Shown: positions 24,126 to 37,570 of the stretch, in pieces | How the letters are laid out: each line of letters opens with the position of its first letter | Position numbering within the stretch: position 1 is the first letter of the stretch | From: Metellina segmentata | Taxonomy: Eukaryota; Arthropoda; Arachnida; Araneae; Tetragnathidae | Length of the DNA: 64,000 nucleotides | Assembly: GCA_947359465.1 (NCBI GenBank) | Contig: OX375874.1 | Span: 93,590,172-93,654,171 of the forward strand | Direction of reading: 5' to 3' | Notes under the pieces: generated by a model | The model's database searches: none | Seen by the model: the letters and a program-made list of their open reading frames with translations, nothing else | Told to the model about the DNA's origin: nothing | Made by a program: the position numbers and the translations under genes

Positions 24126-24654
24126 GAAAGTAAGAAGGACCGGACCCTCGAAAAAGAGAGGAGGCTCACAGAAGTTAACGTCCTCTGCTGTATTTTCCAG
24201 ATTCAATGAATCCTGGAATCCGATATTGATCTGACAAACGTTCTTAGTGGTTTTTAAAGAAGAAAATACTGTGCTTAAATTTGAATGATCTCAAGTATTG
24301 AGGCTGTGCCGATGCAAGATACAAAACCGTCCAAATAGGACTTCGTTCTCCACTATTGTGCATACATAACTAAATAGACAATCTATATTGAAGCACAGTA
24401 CATTTTATATTTATTGCCAACATTCTTAGTGAGAAACAGCAACGTATATGACGAGTAAAGAATTGTATTTTCACAGGTCAATTGAAAAGTGTACACCATT
24501 TAATACTTTGAATACCACAACTTGTTTCAGAACATATAGAATAACTGTTGGATTAACTATAACCTGCAGAGAATTATAAAAGTTACCAAACCTGCTCTAT
24601 CTCTGGATTTTCATACTACTCGTCGATACTAGTCGATATGTTTTTTAAATTCCA

Positions 24655-24850
24655 AATTTACCACCTAATCGTGTCCGGTATTAGAAGGGGCTTACTGGTG
24701 GTGTGAAAAAGCACTCAGTGGGTAAGCCGTCATTACTTCTAATCAGGACAGTCACCACCATCCATACGCTTACAAACCAGGATTCGAACCCAGGATCTAA
24801 TGCTTCGCCAACAAGCCAACAACTGTTATGATCACTATACTACTTAGACA
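24655..24850 (-). mobile_element. Third SINE-like type, tRNA-headed
   Basis: On the minus strand it begins with GTATAGTGATCATAACAG (A-box-like) and GGGTTCGAATCC (perfect B-box), then GTTTGTAAGCGTATGGATGG. The head differs from types I and II and the body is unrelated. The body has an internal inverted repeat around TACTTCTAATCAGG / ATTAGAAGGGG. A possible decayed relative lies at about 42655-42775. Confidence 0.55.
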
Positions 24851-25689
24851 GTAGATTTGAATGGTGTATTTATAAATAATGAATGGATAGTATCTCAGAA
24901 TTTGCGCCAATGGCAATTTATTTACAAAGGTACTAGACTAGTGTGAAACAAGTACATAATTCCATAGTGAAAATAAAAAGACGAAGATAGATTCAGAAGC
25001 ATTTCCCTATTCACTATTTAAAAAAGAATCGTATGAAATGGAAATTCCACGCAAAAACTGCACTTAATTAATCTGGTTTCTAAAAATACTGTTACAAAAC
25101 ACATGGAAGGCGTGTTGGGGAAAATAACTTTACCCCATGAGTAATAGTTAAAGGCTATCTATCTCCTCTTTATCATTAACTAAATGGAAATCTTTCATTC
25201 TTTATTCAATCAAAGTAGTACTTCTTAACCGCAACTATTTAACACCGGAAATTCTTTTCCCGTTCTCTTAAACACACCTGTGTCTTAACCACAAACGTTA
25301 CTCAATGTTAATGAATATTCTAATATTCAGTGACTGCGTGAAAGGAAAACAATGCAAACGTTAAACCAGATTAGCGAAATTGAGCGCAAAAGTACCAACA
25401 GCTTCAAGCGATCCGAAACTACGACAAAAAATAACGATCAAATGTTGAATAGCGTAAGGGGTGGAGGGGGCTTTTTTTTTTAATCAAACGATCTCGAGTG
25501 GGACATCCCAGAGAGTCAGAAACAAACAAGTGTGTAACGTACGAGGGCAGGTGAATCTGACCCTTAAACTAGTCAAGGACGGCATAATCAGAAGTAATGG
25601 AGGAGAAAATCTTCTGGAAGAAAGGGGTCGGCCGCTGGTGAAAGAACCTGTTTGGAGAAAGTTGTTAAAAAGCGAGATACCGGGTTGAG
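24851..25689 (+). other. Upstream flank and probable 5' UTR of the FAS1 gene
   Basis: No canonical TATA box is seen. A TCAGT initiator-like word occurs at 25327-25331 but lacks a clear downstream element. From 25461 an out-of-frame 75-codon open frame ends with TGA at 25686-25688, one base before the first gene ATG. If transcription starts upstream of 25461 this would be an upstream ORF. Confidence 0.35.
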
Positions 25690-25834
25690 ATGATCAGGAT
25701 CTTACAATTGTATCGTCTGCTGACTGTGTCAGGAGTGACAGAGAGAACGATGTTCATCCTGAGAGTCTCGGTGTTAGTTTTTTTGTCTGTTAGTGGAACC
25801 TTTGCAAACTGGGGTTTACAATCACAACAACAAG
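25690..25834 (+). CDS. FAS1 gene exon 1, signal peptide
   Basis: Codes for residues 1-48 plus one base and ends CAAG|GTAATA. Two in-frame ATGs exist, at 25690 and 25750. From the second, a 19-residue hydrophobic signal peptide runs to ..SGTFA before NWGLQSQQQ. Using the first would put 20 extra residues in front of the signal. The non-coding 5' extent of the exon is unknown. Confidence 0.85.
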
Positions 25835-28800
25835 GTAATAGAAACTTTTCTATATTTGTTTTTTTACCATTTGTGGTGAGAGTCTAAGAGAGTATATTAT
25901 TAACTATTTAAACATAGAAAGAGCAACATTTTGATATGTGAAAACAATTTAGAGATTAATAATTTTTGCACAGATACAATTTGTTGAAGATTCAATTTCT
26001 ATCGAAGTTTTGGTCGATAGATTTTAGAATTGTGAATATTTTAAAGAATTTTGCAAAGGAACTGAACTAAATTCGTGTTTCATTTTTAGGAGGTATAAGG
26101 TATATTCCTTTAATCTCTTCATGAAACACAATAACTTTACATACTTGTTCTTAAACAAGTCTGACATAAGATATTGTCCTATATGATGTTTTGTATTTCT
26201 TTAATTTACGGCTTTGAACATGATAAAAGTAAATTTAACTTTTATGTTAATGATGTAACTTAAGAAGATTAAGAGAAGCAAATATCTTCTAAAAATCACT
26301 CACTCATATTTGAGAATGGATTTTCTCTCATATTGCTGTACCATGTTCGTTCTGCTACCTGCAGTATGCATTCAGCCATCAGCTGTATGTATTCTTCAAT
26401 CAAGGCCATGTACATTCAGATAGTTACAAAGTTAACAGTTATTCAACTCGTGAAACTGAAACAATAAGGAATACTGAATCCTTTATTTTCGAGTATTTAT
26501 TTGATGGACATAAGACAAAATTCTGTGTGCACTTAATCTGAACTGTTGAATTCGTTCTTAGGTACTGTAAGGAAAGTAGAACTGTTAAATAGTTCTAATG
26601 TAATAAATGGGTAAAGTTTTAAGCTATTATGAAAGGAAAGTGAAGTCTATGTGTAAAATTTGACAATGAATTTATCAAATTGCCATGATTATTCCCACTG
26701 ACATGTTATGCACTTTGCATTCTATTGCGTTATGAAAGCTAATATAAAAGATAATAAATTAAAATATGATATGAACAAATAATGAACAAAATTTGACCAA
26801 ATTAATATTATATCTCTCTGTACTAACGGTATGAATATTATTGAAATATTCTACTATGGAATGGCACACTGGCCATGCGTTTTGCATTTTATGAAAGCTA
26901 ATGTCAAACTAATAAACTAAAACATGATAAACAAGTAAATATATTATCCCACTGTATTAAAGGTATGAATATTATTAAAATATTCTACTATGGGATGACA
27001 ATCAATCTCTTCTAAACTGCATTTCTTTAATGTCCTATATTTATTCATTCCATTTCGAGGTCTTCCATAGATCAAGGCTAAATTCCTTATTACTTCCAAC
27101 ATTAAAGCGGATTCATTATTTAAATGAAAGATAAGATCTGGAAAGCCTTTGTGGACCGGACCGAAACATATCCCACGGATCGCCGAGTTCCGAAGGTTGC
27201 GTATTTCCCCGACAGGAGGATCTTCTTCTCAATACATTAATCCGCACTCTTCCTATCTTTTATTCCGGAAACATCGTTCTCAATACTAATTTTAATTCCG
27301 CCGTAATACTCAATTTATCATCTGCAGGGTGTTTCAATGAATAACCACAACTTCTCTGAATATCTTAGCATTTTCGATAGTGTCAAAACTCTCATGGTTT
27401 AATCGATAGACAAAAAGAATGCAACTAAAACTTATTTGACCTTGTTCACGTTATTATGAAAACGGAGCGAAACATTCTACAAATCAGAGATTGCATTGCG
27501 GTGTTTTCGTCGCGAGAACCCTGCGATATTGTTAGGAGTGTGAAGTAAAATATTTTTGAATTGTGGAGATCCAGATCAAAGAGCACAGTAAAGAGAAATC
27601 GAAAGTTCTTGATAACTGTGGCTGAGGAGATAACGGAAGGCCTTGGTAAAAACAATTCGTAAAAAGTTGAAGTTGCGCTTTTCAACTGTCACGATTGGAT
27701 TTCTTCCCATAAGGTAAAGATAGAAGAAAATTTAATTTTTCATTTATATACTTGATAATGAAACATATATCGTAATAATCACTCATATTAAGTAACTTGC
27801 GCCAGAGAAAAAACTTTTTCTGGGCCTTCAAAATGCTATAAAAAGTTAAATTCAATCAATACCACTCGAACTTTTTCAGCTAGCGATTGACAAGAAAGAA
27901 TTCTCCATTTAGTAGCAGCTGAGGGGCATTTTGAACATTGCCAATTACTAATTCCCTTTTGACCCACCTTCAATTCTAATCTGCTCGTCTTTACTGTTAT
28001 TTTAATTCGATTGATTTTATTGTTATTTTAGCATTAAAGAACTGTCTTGGTGTACTTTTTTACTTTCTAATGTGAATTTATTATTTTTCCTTGTATTGTT
28101 GACTTGCTCTACGAAACCCAACTATCCAACTAACATCCATCCAATCAAAATAGCGGTCTAGAAAGTCCTGTGAAGTAATTTATAACCACACAATAAAATT
28201 CTAAATGGAATTCTAAAAATTAAACATAGCATTGGTATTGCCAGATATTCAAAATTACATATTTATAAGTAATTAATTATATTATCGCATGCGAGTTTCA
28301 ACTGAGTTTCTGTATAAATATCGCTTGCGCTTTCAACCATTTTATTATAAATATCGCTTGAATTTAATTTCCTTATTCAAATGTCATGGTTTAATATTAA
28401 TTTTTCTCGTGAAAGTAAACTTTTTAATCAAAATAAAGTTATATTGAAGAAATAACTTATGGTGTCCAAACCCTATGCAATCACCTGCATGTGAAAATCT
28501 TCAGTAGGGGGAAATCAATTTCAGACTTCCATGGTCTTCCTCCTAGCGTTATAATGACTACAGTGTTCATTAGAAGCTAAAACAGTAATTCAAGAATACT
28601 TGTTTCCCGTTGAGACAACATTGCTCCTAGTTCATTTAATTGCCCGATTTTGCTGCGATGATTAGAATATACAGAGAACAATTCCTGCTGAAGAACCTAC
28701 TGTTTAATTACTTCATCGCTCGCACTTTTCCGCTTGGTTCGCTCCGAAATGATTTCGCTTATTTTTCGGAGGAGATAGTCTGGAATATGTGTCTCGCCTG

Positions 28801-31800
28801 TCTGGATTGATTGAAGGCTTCCCGAAATAGAGATGCTTAAGATGCTTTCTCTTTTCCAGCGAAATATTGGCTGAGAAAGCTGTCAAGTGATTAGACCCGG
28901 AAAAGACGAATGGGCGTTGTGGGAGTTGCCGCACTTTCGATTCTCCCTATTCTTTTTGCCTCAGATTATTAGTTTGAACGAAATGTTGCTGAACTTGTTT
29001 GCAATGTCTTTTGCTCATCATAAGACATTCGAGAGGCATTTTCTGTCAAGCTAAATATAGGTGGCTGCAGTGTTTCCTATGCGTATTCGAGGGTGCGGTA
29101 GCCCAGTTGGTAGAGTAACGCAATCGGAGGGTTGTGGGTTCTAAACTTGGTTCAGTCAAACGGTCAGGGATTCGATCCATCCTAATATAAAAGGGACGTT
29201 GCGTACACGGGGGCTAATGCATGTTAAATTTGTCGTGGCCTCAAATATCAACTCGTTGATGTGTTGTGGAAGTTTGGAAAGTGCGGTGCAAGCTCAGGGA
29301 TTGAGCTCGTCATCTGACCGTGATTCAAAATTACGTGTTGTTCGTCGGATCTCTCACTTGGGGATTGATCCCGTACCGTCACCATCAGCCTGTCGTGTTG
29401 TATTTTTCTAGCTTTATAGCCCTTTGAGATATGAACTATGAATAACTTTTTGAGATTTTTAATAGCTTATTATCTTTTGCGGAATAATCGTTAATTATAA
29501 GTACGCAGTAAAATATCCTCTTGCTATGCTACATTATTCGTAAATATTTACAACTCCAAATTCTTAGAATACAAGATCAATCTTGCAATGCAAAAAATAT
29601 ATATCATTTCTCAGTAAAAATCTCACAAAAAAACTCTCCGTAATACAAAACTCAATAAAACTCTCAGTAATACAGAATTTAATTAAACTCAGCAGAACAA
29701 ATCAAAAATAGCTCAAAAGTACATCTTAATTAATGTTTCTAAAAAATTGGAACTAAAAAATTAAACGTATTACTGATTTCGGGAAAAGCTGTTTGCCAGA
29801 AAAAGAAAATTAAGTAATTAGCAATTTAACTGTACAGTCACATGCGTGTATTCACAAAATTCTTTTTGAATATTGTTTGAACTTTTTCTATTTAAAACAT
29901 TAACATTATTGCTTGCATTATTATTTCTATACGTCTAGGTCATGATTTAGTATTTACTGTGCGTGAGCAATTTCTCGTGACTCTGTTTAAATATTTTATT
30001 TAACCTTAACCATGATGGAAAGAGAATAAAAAGTGATCCACGTCGTCACGTCATGCCGTGAATAAAGTAGGATATTTAAATACATACTTCACATATGAAT
30101 TCGGTCACGCCGATGAAGAGTCCGAACTCGCTTAAATAAAAGTGTATGCATAGTACTAAATGTATAATAAACCACATTCTCAAGAAAAAAGCGACACAAC
30201 ACGAATTGAAGATTAATTTTTTTTCAATTGCCAAACGACTTTTTCCTTGAATAAACTAATAACCCGTTGTGTTGCTTCAGTGCGACATTAGTTAAAATAC
30301 CTACCCAACTCGAATAAACTTTTGCATAAAATCAGGAAAGAGGCTACATATTTTGAATAAAGACAAGAAAAAAGTTTACCAATTTCAGATAGAAAACTAA
30401 AAGAAATAAGTTTGAAGATATTTTAAAAAATTTTTAGTAGTCCTATAAAGTTTACTTTTATTGAGATGTGTCTCACTTTTCAGGAAATAGCTGTGAGTTT
30501 CAAAATTAGTTTAGTGATGCTTAGAAACCCTGCCATTTATTTTACAATTGTGACAGAATTGATATATTTTCATATGTTTCTATCTCTCTCTCTTTCTTTC
30601 ACGACGTTCCAGTTAAATTTTGCTTTAATTTTCTTTTAGATTTTCTTTTGAATATTTCAATCTTAATATTATGTTCTATGCATTTCAACATGTTAATGTT
30701 ATTGGAATGTTAGCGTGAGAGAGTTATATCATATCTCCGTGATACAAGTTGTAGACAAATTAAGAACTTAAGAACAAAGAATGATTTTCGATAGTGGAAA
30801 TAATTCACATTAAACTTCAAAACTAAACCAAATCGATTACTTGGAGAAAGAATGTTGTAATAAACTGAAACAATAAAATCGATCAAGTATCATTTGTTCA
30901 ACCTTCTTAGTATCGAATTTATTCCAAAATAAATTCCGAAACTATGGAAGGTTAAATAATGTCGAACCGTTGATCAGATTTTTCTATGCATAGTAACTGT
31001 GTATCCCATTAATTTATATTTGTCATGAAACTACCATTTTTTGTCGCAGAATAAATCAAATCTTAGAAGTTTTCTAACAATCTCTTCAAAATCAAAGGGA
31101 AATACTTTTGAAAGGTTATTTCCTAGTTACAACTCAAGAGAAAGAAAAAGATAGCATTGATATGACCATCGCAATTTCCTCTTCTTCATAAATCTCTAAT
31201 ACTATATGTATACTTCATAACCCCTATGGATAACTTCTATTCTCGTGACTCATTTCCATACAAAAGTGGGCTCTTCTAACTTTAAATTCAATTCAAAATT
31301 AATTACAAATGTGATCTTCATTCCAGATATGTTTCCAGACAATGGACTGGTCAAATTGTAAGAATTCATAACCAAGAAATTGCTCATTTCTGTGACACAT
31401 GATTTCCATCACCTTGAAGCAGTGAATCGTTTTTCTCTTCGTGAGATGCATAACTGACGGAAGCTGAAATTTGCGTGGTTAGTTAATGAGGAAGCATTGT
31501 TACAGCACGAAACGGTTTAATTTCTAATGATTCGTGACGAATTTCCCACTCAAATTCATTCATCTTTTAAAATGGGTTAAGATAAAAGCCTTCAGAGATG
31601 AGCCTTTTTGCGGTTTTAATTTGATCCCAGGGTTAGCTGTAAGCGACGGAGAGATTATCGTACGGGGTTTTGTCACGGTATGAAAGGTTTGCGTGATTAT
31701 GCAAAACAGGCATGTAAAAAGGCAGTTGGTTATTGTTTCCCCTCGGATTTTTGTGCTTCATCAGTGAGAAAAACGGAACTTAGAATCATTGTGAATCCGT

Positions 31801-34800
31801 ACTCTGAAATCCAGTAATCTGTCCACAGATAGAAGGTGAATAATCTGAAAATAATTTTAATAAAATGTGTTTCAACATAAGAAATAAAAAGCTTAAAATT
31901 ACTAACCAACACATTTTTCTGTCCTATTACTATTTGAATTTAATTTTTCTTCAGTTATCTATATTCTTTTGAAACTCTAAGGAATAAATATTTTTCAAAT
32001 AAGGCGCTTCCTATCTTGTTCAATTAAAAAAAAATTTTATAAAGATTTAATCACTGTAATTTTTTTTTATTCTATAATTTTTTCCGTAATTTTATGCTAT
32101 TTTATGATCTATAAACTTTAATTACTCTATAATTTTATTCTGTTCTCCATAAATATTAGTTATTCTATAATTTTACATCATTCTACATTCTACAGTTTTT
32201 ATTATTATTTTATAACTTATTCTATATTCAATAAGGTTTAATTGTTCTATACTTTAATAGTATTGTATGATTTTAATCAATAAACTTATTTTTGTGGAAT
32301 ATTTGTTTGTCGCATTCAGTGTCATTATAGTAAAAAAAAATAGTAATAATTTACAGCACTTACTTTAAACTTCAGCTAGACAAGAAATAAATTTGCTTAA
32401 GAAGTTCTATTCATGTGCTTATTAGTATTTTTACTATGCTTACTCAACTCTCAAATTTTTTTTTGTCTCAACATTTCAAAATGTGCTTTTTATAGTGCTT
32501 AACGTTTTTCAAAAAAAAAAAAAATTTTTAGTTAGATCTATTCATTAAAACGGCAAGCTCTTTGTGTAATACGAATTAATTGTTCTTAATTCTATTCTCA
32601 GTCCTTCAAATAAGAGAGAGGAGTTAAAATTATAACACAATCTCCCCTGTCAATGTAAAAGTATTTCACATGTCAACAAAATTCTTGCAATTATTTTTAA
32701 ATATTAGAAGGTTAAAGAAATTTTGTTTTTCCTTACATTCTACCCACTTTGAGTGACAGAAAATTGTAATTAAAAGTTAATTTTTCACAAAGCTAAAGTT
32801 TAAAACAATAGTTATAAACGATTTTATTTTACTATCATTACGATAGAATTATTCAAAAATAATGTATGCATAAGAATTCAGTCGCTGGGTTAAAAATACC
32901 CTAGTTAACGTGCGTAATCGAAAAGAATTGCAGAATAACAGGACACACGTAAAATAGATTATCTTCAAGATAACCTTGCCACTGAAAGGTTTGTTCTTCG
33001 AAATTCCACATCCTTGAAGTTAATGATAATGAGGGTGACATTACGCATACATATGGAAGAATAAATGCTCCCACTAGATCATACCCTTCAACATTTCTGA
33101 GTTATAGTAGAGGGAAAGCGTGAGGTTAAGCACCTTCGGCTTATATCATCCGGATAGATCTGTTCGTGTTTGCGAGTCCACAGATTTAAATACTACTTTT
33201 TGAAAAATTTAACTAAATTTACGATAATGTTCATATTTGTATTTCTTTACGTTGTTGCTTGGGTCTGTAGAGTCAAATAAAGTAGTTTCCTTGATTCTGA
33301 AAGCATCAAAAGTGGAGCTAATTTTTTTTCCTCCAAATTTTCATAGCATGTCTATATTAAGTAATATACTTTTAACTCTATTTTTAAAATATTTAAAAAT
33401 ATTTTACTCTTTGTCATTTATATGTTAATTAAAACCTTGATTCTAAGAGATGAGTTGTATCAGCTGCGGCATTGTTATTTTGATAATTATTCATTAATGA
33501 GATTATAAGCTACATTAGGTCACCCAGTCAAGAGAATCTTACTATAATTACTTGTGAAAAATTAGTCGTGTCTCTCCTATGAGAATCTTTTTGTCAAGCT
33601 AAATGTAGGTGGCGGTAATGTTTCTCCAGTGGAACGTTCTTCCTACACGTTGTGCAGACGTGACGTCACTTGTATAGTTTTTCGAATACGATTTCCAGTA
33701 GAAATTTCCGAATTGATTGCTGATGTTAATTGGTCGTCAGAACCAGTTATATCAAACGCTAAACGGCGCCAAAATGATAATAAAATAATAACCCTAAAAT
33801 GAATCATGCGGAAGCATTTGGGTAGCGGAAAGTAAAATTTCCGTTTCCTTCTGGAATTCTTTATTTCTCTAAAAATCCCCCTGAATCATATACCGATTCG
33901 GAAAAAAAAATAAACTCATTGCTATCGAGACTAGGTTGCTTTCAAATAAGCATCACTATTTAAATGAACGAGATAAATACACAGTATATTTTACTTGACG
34001 AAAGAAAAGGAGTTAGGAAATAAACTTCTAAGGCATTGAAAATAATTATTATTTTATGAACAGTAATCAATAATTTTTTTAAGTTAATTAAGCTGCTTGA
34101 ATTATCATCATGAATTGATATAATTTGTAGGTCAATGAATGCAATGTTTATTCACACTATAGATACTTTTATTTTTGTTTGGCACGCGCGACATTCTGTC
34201 TATTTGTTTTACAATCTGCAGAACATTTTACAGAAGCTACAAATTAAAGAAAATTGTCGCGCACTATTCCACGCTTCTTTTAAATTAGTGCCTTTCTTGG
34301 CGATGAAGTCAAAATAAAGAAATTAGCATACGATTACGATAGCTTAAGGCATGAAAAAACAGGAAATGATGAAAAAAAGTTTTAATCTGAACCTTGCATA
34401 CTTACTCGAGAATTAATAAACACATGCTTCTTGAAAGTAGGACATTGAAAACTATTATCTTTTTGATATTTTTTGCCCTTCCAAACATCTTTGCTTCTCT
34501 TTAATTCCAAAGTTTCTCGGATAACAGGATATTTTTGTTGGATAATCTTTTTATATAAGACTAACAAAATACCCGACTTTACTCGGTTTACTCTAGATTG
34601 AAGAGATGATCAAAATATACAATGACTTACGTTTTTCGTAGAATAAAATAATATTTTAATACCTTTCGCCTTCTTTATAATTTCTACAACTTTGGACACA
34701 AATCCTACACTTGCATATCCATTCATGTAATACATTTCACATACATCGCACCCTTGCTGTATAACAAAGCTACAAAATCACTAAAGGCGACACTGAAGTT

Positions 34801-37512
34801 TTTACTACAAAAGACGATTTTGAGAAAGATTTTGATTTTTTTTATTTCATGTTCAACTCAATTAATAAAAACGACGATTTACGGCGAGTACTCTCGCATT
34901 CATAGGCAACAAAACAATATTTTTTTACTTATGCCACTCTTGCATCCGGTATGCGTCATTGTGGAATTTCGCAATCTTCTCCTGTCATTATGACAATGAA
35001 TTTTTTGATGTTTGAAAAGTTCTAATTCGCATTTTTTTTAAACATTATTGTTCTTTCAACTATTTATGGCATTATTTTTTCAATAATGCATAATTGAATT
35101 AAAATTTGTTTTATTCTGACTTACCTGCCACTTTTAGTCAAATACTTTGTGGTGGTGTTGAGAGTGAAGAAAAAGAAACGCGATTTATTAAAATAATAAA
35201 TATTTAAAACAGAAAACAAAAGAAAACAGCGAAATAAAAAATAAAAGATGTCGGGAAAAATATTATTCTAAAGATATTAATTTGGATTCCTTTTAATCTC
35301 TTGATCTCGCAGTTGCTACAACTTACAACTAAAAATTGCACAAAATTTCTAAATGCCAAATTAATTCAGAACAAAAGAAACAGAAAATATTACTGCACGT
35401 GATCAACCAACACTAGTTTCCGTTTCATTAACGTTCGTTGAAAAATATCGTCTGTCCCGAATATTCGGAAATCGTTTACACTGCGCAAAGAACAAAAATA
35501 AGACTCGAAATAAATTAAGTATCAGAGCTGAAATTTCATTAAAAAAATAATTCTTAGAAAAATAATTGCTTTTTCACCTGTACTGGTGAAGCAATCGAAG
35601 TAATCATGACTCAATATACATCCCAGTTTTTCCAAAACTACCAAATTATGATAGATTTAAGTATACTTACTCAGGTGTTTTAGCATGAAATTCATCTAAA
35701 TCTAACAATAAAGAAATTTTTAATATTGCATTCGCTAAACTAATAGATATTGTATAAAATAAAACACATTGCAATCAAATATCTGGAATTCAATTCATGT
35801 GATGACTGTAAAAACACACAAACACAAAATCGAGCATAGAACAGAAAGACGGACAGACCGACAAAGGTAACCATGTTCAGTCACTAAATCAAGATAAGTA
35901 CTCACAGAATGCAAAGTTTCCTGAAAATATATTAAACCATGTGGACGTGTATAGGACACGTACAATATATACAGACAGACAAACACCAAACGCGCCAGAG
36001 GCAGATTTGACATCAGAAGGGTCCAAAACGGATAGGAAATTTGAAATGGGTCGAAAATATTCAGTGTTCAAACAAACACTCCATTCTTATTTATATAGAT
36101 ATTCTTATTTTGTTTTTCAAATTAAATTTTCTACCCTAAGCTATGGGGAGAGTAAATCGATGCTGCTTCTTTACTTATTATGTATATCTAAGTTTAGTTG
36201 CTGATTAAATCGTCACAAAGCACGGCAATTTTTACGTTTTCACATTATGTTTCGATTTAGATCAGCTTAGGTATCCATTCTATAAAAGAAGCTAAAAGCT
36301 GTAACAATTCGATAAATTAATTCCGAAGATTGCATTGTTTCTTCGACTCATAATCCATTAATGCCAAAAATTAATTAAATCATGTTTTACAATCTACTTT
36401 TACGTACAAATTTGAAAATATCTATCATGCGAAAAAATTGCTGTTTAAATTTTACGAATTTGTATTACTTCTTCAACCATTTTAATATATACTCAGTAAT
36501 TAGAACAACTTAAAAGCTGCACAAACATTTCCGCAGTCATGTTACGTAATACTCATTGAAAATTATATAATTAACTGAATTAGAAACTAAACAAATTAGT
36601 CATTTCTTTGAATTATTTTTATCAAAAATGTACTTATACGATAGGCTAACAATTTAACAAAATTAAAAGTTTCATATAAAAGCACAAATCCTTTTACATC
36701 AGGTTTTAATTTCACAAGCCATTTATAATATTGTATTTGAATTTTCGTTGCATTTAAAGAGCGTTACAAATATATAACGTTTGAATTTTCCTATTTAAAA
36801 AAATGTGTCACGTATAGGATTTTATAAAACATTTTACCTCCCACAAAATACTTGGAATTTTATGAGAGTCTATGGCCCAATCGGGGTTGGTTTACTTCTA
36901 TAGTTAACAACATTTTATTGCACTTTGGCAATATTTCCAGAAAAATAAATAAGGCTTGACGTAACAACAAGCCTGCTGACTTTCTTTGTGTGCTACACAA
37001 AAAAACAAAAAGTTGTATGCATTAGTAGCGCACTGCACATTAAGAATCTAAAACTCTGATCGGTGCTCTCATTTCTCTGTTACAAGGGTGGAGCGAAGTT
37101 GAATCTCCAATTGCCCTTTTCTAGGTAGTCCGTTACGACACCAAATACAATACCAAAATCCCAATTTCAGTGGAAACGGACAATAATAAGTACGATAATC
37201 CCGCAGGACTTTCAAGGGACAGTATATATTATGAAATTTTTCTTAGGTTTGTTGTAGTAAACATGTTCTTATACAATTCTTAACTTCCAACTGAACTGAT
37301 GTTAGCAAGCGATCTTTATTCATTGTTCTTAAATCAAGACAATTTTTTTATTTTTTAATCTTGTTACACGCACGTCAATATTTAGGCTGTTTTCCTGTCT
37401 ATTTTATGTTACTGATATTTAATTCATTCATAGATAGAAGAATTATCCTAATTTGTTTTCCACATATATTTTTTATTCTGCCCTACTTATTTACACATCA
37501 ATACAAAAATTC

Positions 37513-37570
<58 letters not shown>

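Noticed and set aside
25461..25688. 75-codon frame as the true N-terminus of the gene
   Set aside because: It is in a different frame, ends in a stop just before the ATG, and has no signal peptide. Treated as a possible upstream ORF.
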